A model generated the notes under the pieces. The model made no database searches. It worked only from the letters and a program-made list of their open reading frames with translations, and was not told the origin of the DNA. Of a DNA stretch of 64,000 nt, positions 62,905 through 64,000 are shown in pieces. Location: assembly GCA_963796325.1 (NCBI GenBank), contig CAWCLF010000001.1:2170001-2234000 (forward strand), written 5' to 3'. This stretch comes from CAVYGN01 sp963796325. GTDB lineage: Bacteria; Spirochaetota; Brevinematia; Brevinematales; JAOACQ01. Numbering within the stretch: the stretch's first letter is position 1; each line of letters starts with the position of its first letter. The position numbers were made by a program, and so were the translations under genes.

Positions 62905-63999
62905 TCAGGGTGCCAGGCTTTTCAATAAAGAACATAACTCCTGATAATTAGTATAAATATCGAAACTCCCGGTGCCGCCGTAGCCGTTCGGGCCCGGAGG
63001 GCCCCATGCAAAGGGCAGGCAGCCGGAGGCTCCCGCCGAAACGGATGCCGAGATGACCGTCTGATAGAGATTGGACATAGTAGTTAAAGAATTGGTGGTT
63101 ACACAGCCGAATTCCCCTATGACTGCAGGTTTATTCAGGGCCAGGATATTGGTAACCCTTATCGTCAGATTGCTGACATTGGACGGATCCACTGGGTTAT
63201 AAAAGGATTCCGCGGCGTAATAATGCAGTTCTATAAAATCCAGGTTTGCGGCGGATATTTCGCTCCAGTCCTGCTGGCCGGGGGCCCAAAAGGAATTTTC
63301 CGCCCCGGCGATTCCAAAAGTGATCAGATGGTTGGGATCTATGCCTTTTATATAATTTTTTATATCGGCAAGCCAGGGGCCTGTAACTCCCAGGATGATA
63401 TTCGGTTCGTTGATCAATTCCCAGGCCATGATATTTTTATCGTTTTTATAGACTGTACCGGTAACGGTATTGGTCCTGTTCAGCACGTATGAAATAAAGT
63501 TTTTATAATCCGCAATAGCTGCCGGATTTGTCAATATTGCATCCTTGTTTGTCACGCCCGGTCCGGCGCCTATGAACCAGTAAGGATCATATGAGCTCGG
63601 CGGCCAGGGACTCCATATGTAATCCCTCAAGGCTATAAGGCAGTAGATTTTATTTTCCACGCAGGCCGCTATAAGATAATCGAGCTGTTTAAAAGCCGCT
63701 TCATTATAAGTGCCTATTACCGGTTCAAACGCCCCGCCGTTGATGTGCATCCTGACGACTTTAGCTTTATTATAATTCACGGCGTTATTGACCCAGCCCC
63801 GGATATCGTCCTCCGAATATACTTCGCCGGCGGCGGTCATAAAACGCCATGGGTCGATATTAGCGCCTGAAAATTTAAATCCCCCCGAGAAACCCGTGCC
63901 GTTGACGCTTAAAAACGAGGTGAATGCCGTATTATCGCTGCTGCTGCTTCCTGAACTTGAACTGCTGCTGCTGTTCCCGGAACCCGGCCTGCCGCTGCA
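62905..63999 (-). CDS. GH5-like glycoside hydrolase lipoprotein, N-terminus outside window
   Basis: Glycoside hydrolase with a (beta/alpha)8 pattern like GH5 mannanases. Seen: FKFSGANIDPWRFM, VVRMHINGGAFEP, NIMAWELINEPNI (acid/base Glu in NEP), DFIELHYYA and PAVIGEFGC (nucleophile Glu). The frame stays open to the window edge. The most distal residues are a Cys followed by SGRPGSGN and about 13 Ser/Gly residues, which looks like a lipoprotein Cys with a Ser-rich linker. It probably acts outside the cell on a mannan-type glycan; substrate unproven. Confidence 0.75.
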   Translation of the reverse strand, partial: CSGRPGSGNSSSSSSSGSSSSDNTAFTSFLSVNGTGFSGGFKFSGANIDPWRFMTAAGEVYSEDDIRGWVNNAVNYNKAKVVRMHINGGAFEPVIGTYNEAAFKQLDYLIAACVENKIYCLIALRDYIWSPWPPSSYDPYWFIGAGPGVTNKDAILTNPAAIADYKNFISYVLNRTNTVTGTVYKNDKNIMAWELINEPNIILGVTGPWLADIKNYIKGIDPNHLITFGIAGAENSFWAPGQQDWSEISAANLDFIELHYYAAESFYNPVDPSNVSNLTIRVTNILALNKPAVIGEFGCVTTNSLTTMSNLYQTVISASVSAGASGCLPFAWGPPGPNGYGGTGSFDIYTNYQELCSLLKSLAP

Positions 64000-64000
64000 G

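Noticed and set aside
1..64000. CRISPR arrays, tRNA and rRNA genes
   Set aside because: No regularly spaced direct repeats and no rRNA- or tRNA-like stretches were noticed while reading; a covariance-model scan was not possible.

Overview
This window looks like part of a diderm (Gram-negative-type) bacterial chromosome of low to moderate G+C. Evidence for a diderm is a Wzm/Wzt-type O-polysaccharide exporter, GtrA and O-antigen-ligase-like membrane proteins, GDP-heptose genes, and lipoproteins. I cannot assign a species or phylum from sequence alone. No rRNA, tRNA or CRISPR array was recognised. Several promoters are close to the sigma-70 consensus, with a 17-bp spacer.

Positions 1-44,300 and 55,500-62,800 form a large, mosaic surface-glycan locus. 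From left to right: fucosyl-/exostosin-type and GT2/GT4 glycosyltransferases with a DegT aminotransferase (1-9.4 kb, + strand); an O-antigen ligase/polymerase-like protein (9.35-10.6 kb); a PemK/MazF-type toxin-antitoxin pair with its own promoter and operator (10.8-11.5 kb); a GT2 and a GDP-sugar reductase-like SDR; a minus-strand run with the GDP-D-glycero-D-manno-heptose set hddC-gmhA-gmhB plus a transaldolase, GtrA, a flavoprotein, a polyprenyl-phosphate GT, a methyltransferase, a DUF362 protein, an epimerase and hddA (13.5-22.7 kb); a WbpA/B/D/E-like set for a UDP-diacetamido-glucuronic acid plus a CapD-like dehydratase (22.8-28.6 kb); then more glycosyltransferases, GT-C-like membrane proteins, an epimerase, a flippase-like UPF0104 protein, a FemAB/GNAT-like transferase and a methyltransferase (28.6-44.3 kb).

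Positions 44.36-55.1 kb are a compact sulfur island on the minus strand. It has two transcription units. nifS-(soluble ABC ATPase)-(HypB/UreG-like GTPase)-(4Fe-4S protein, frameshifted) starts from one consensus promoter. rrf2-pstS-pstC-pstA-pstB-cysC-cysD-cysN starts from a second. Both promoters, and the upstream region of the methyltransferase at 55.58 kb, carry the same 12-nt element, TAGACAATRTAW, a candidate operator for the Rrf2 regulator. The Pst-type transporter sits in one tightly packed unit with PAPS synthesis genes, which suggests it carries sulfate or another sulfur oxyanion. No sulfate-reduction genes (cysH/cysIJ) are in view.

Two sulfotransferase genes (one frameshifted) lie just beyond the island at 56.4-58.8 kb, so PAPS could be used to sulfate the glycan. 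A decayed fragment of the cysN 3' end at 56.2 kb and an intact IS5-family insertion (58.88-60.12 kb, TTAA duplication) show recent rearrangement. The window ends with wzm-wzt, GDP-L-fucose synthase and a partial GH5-like lipoprotein glycosidase.
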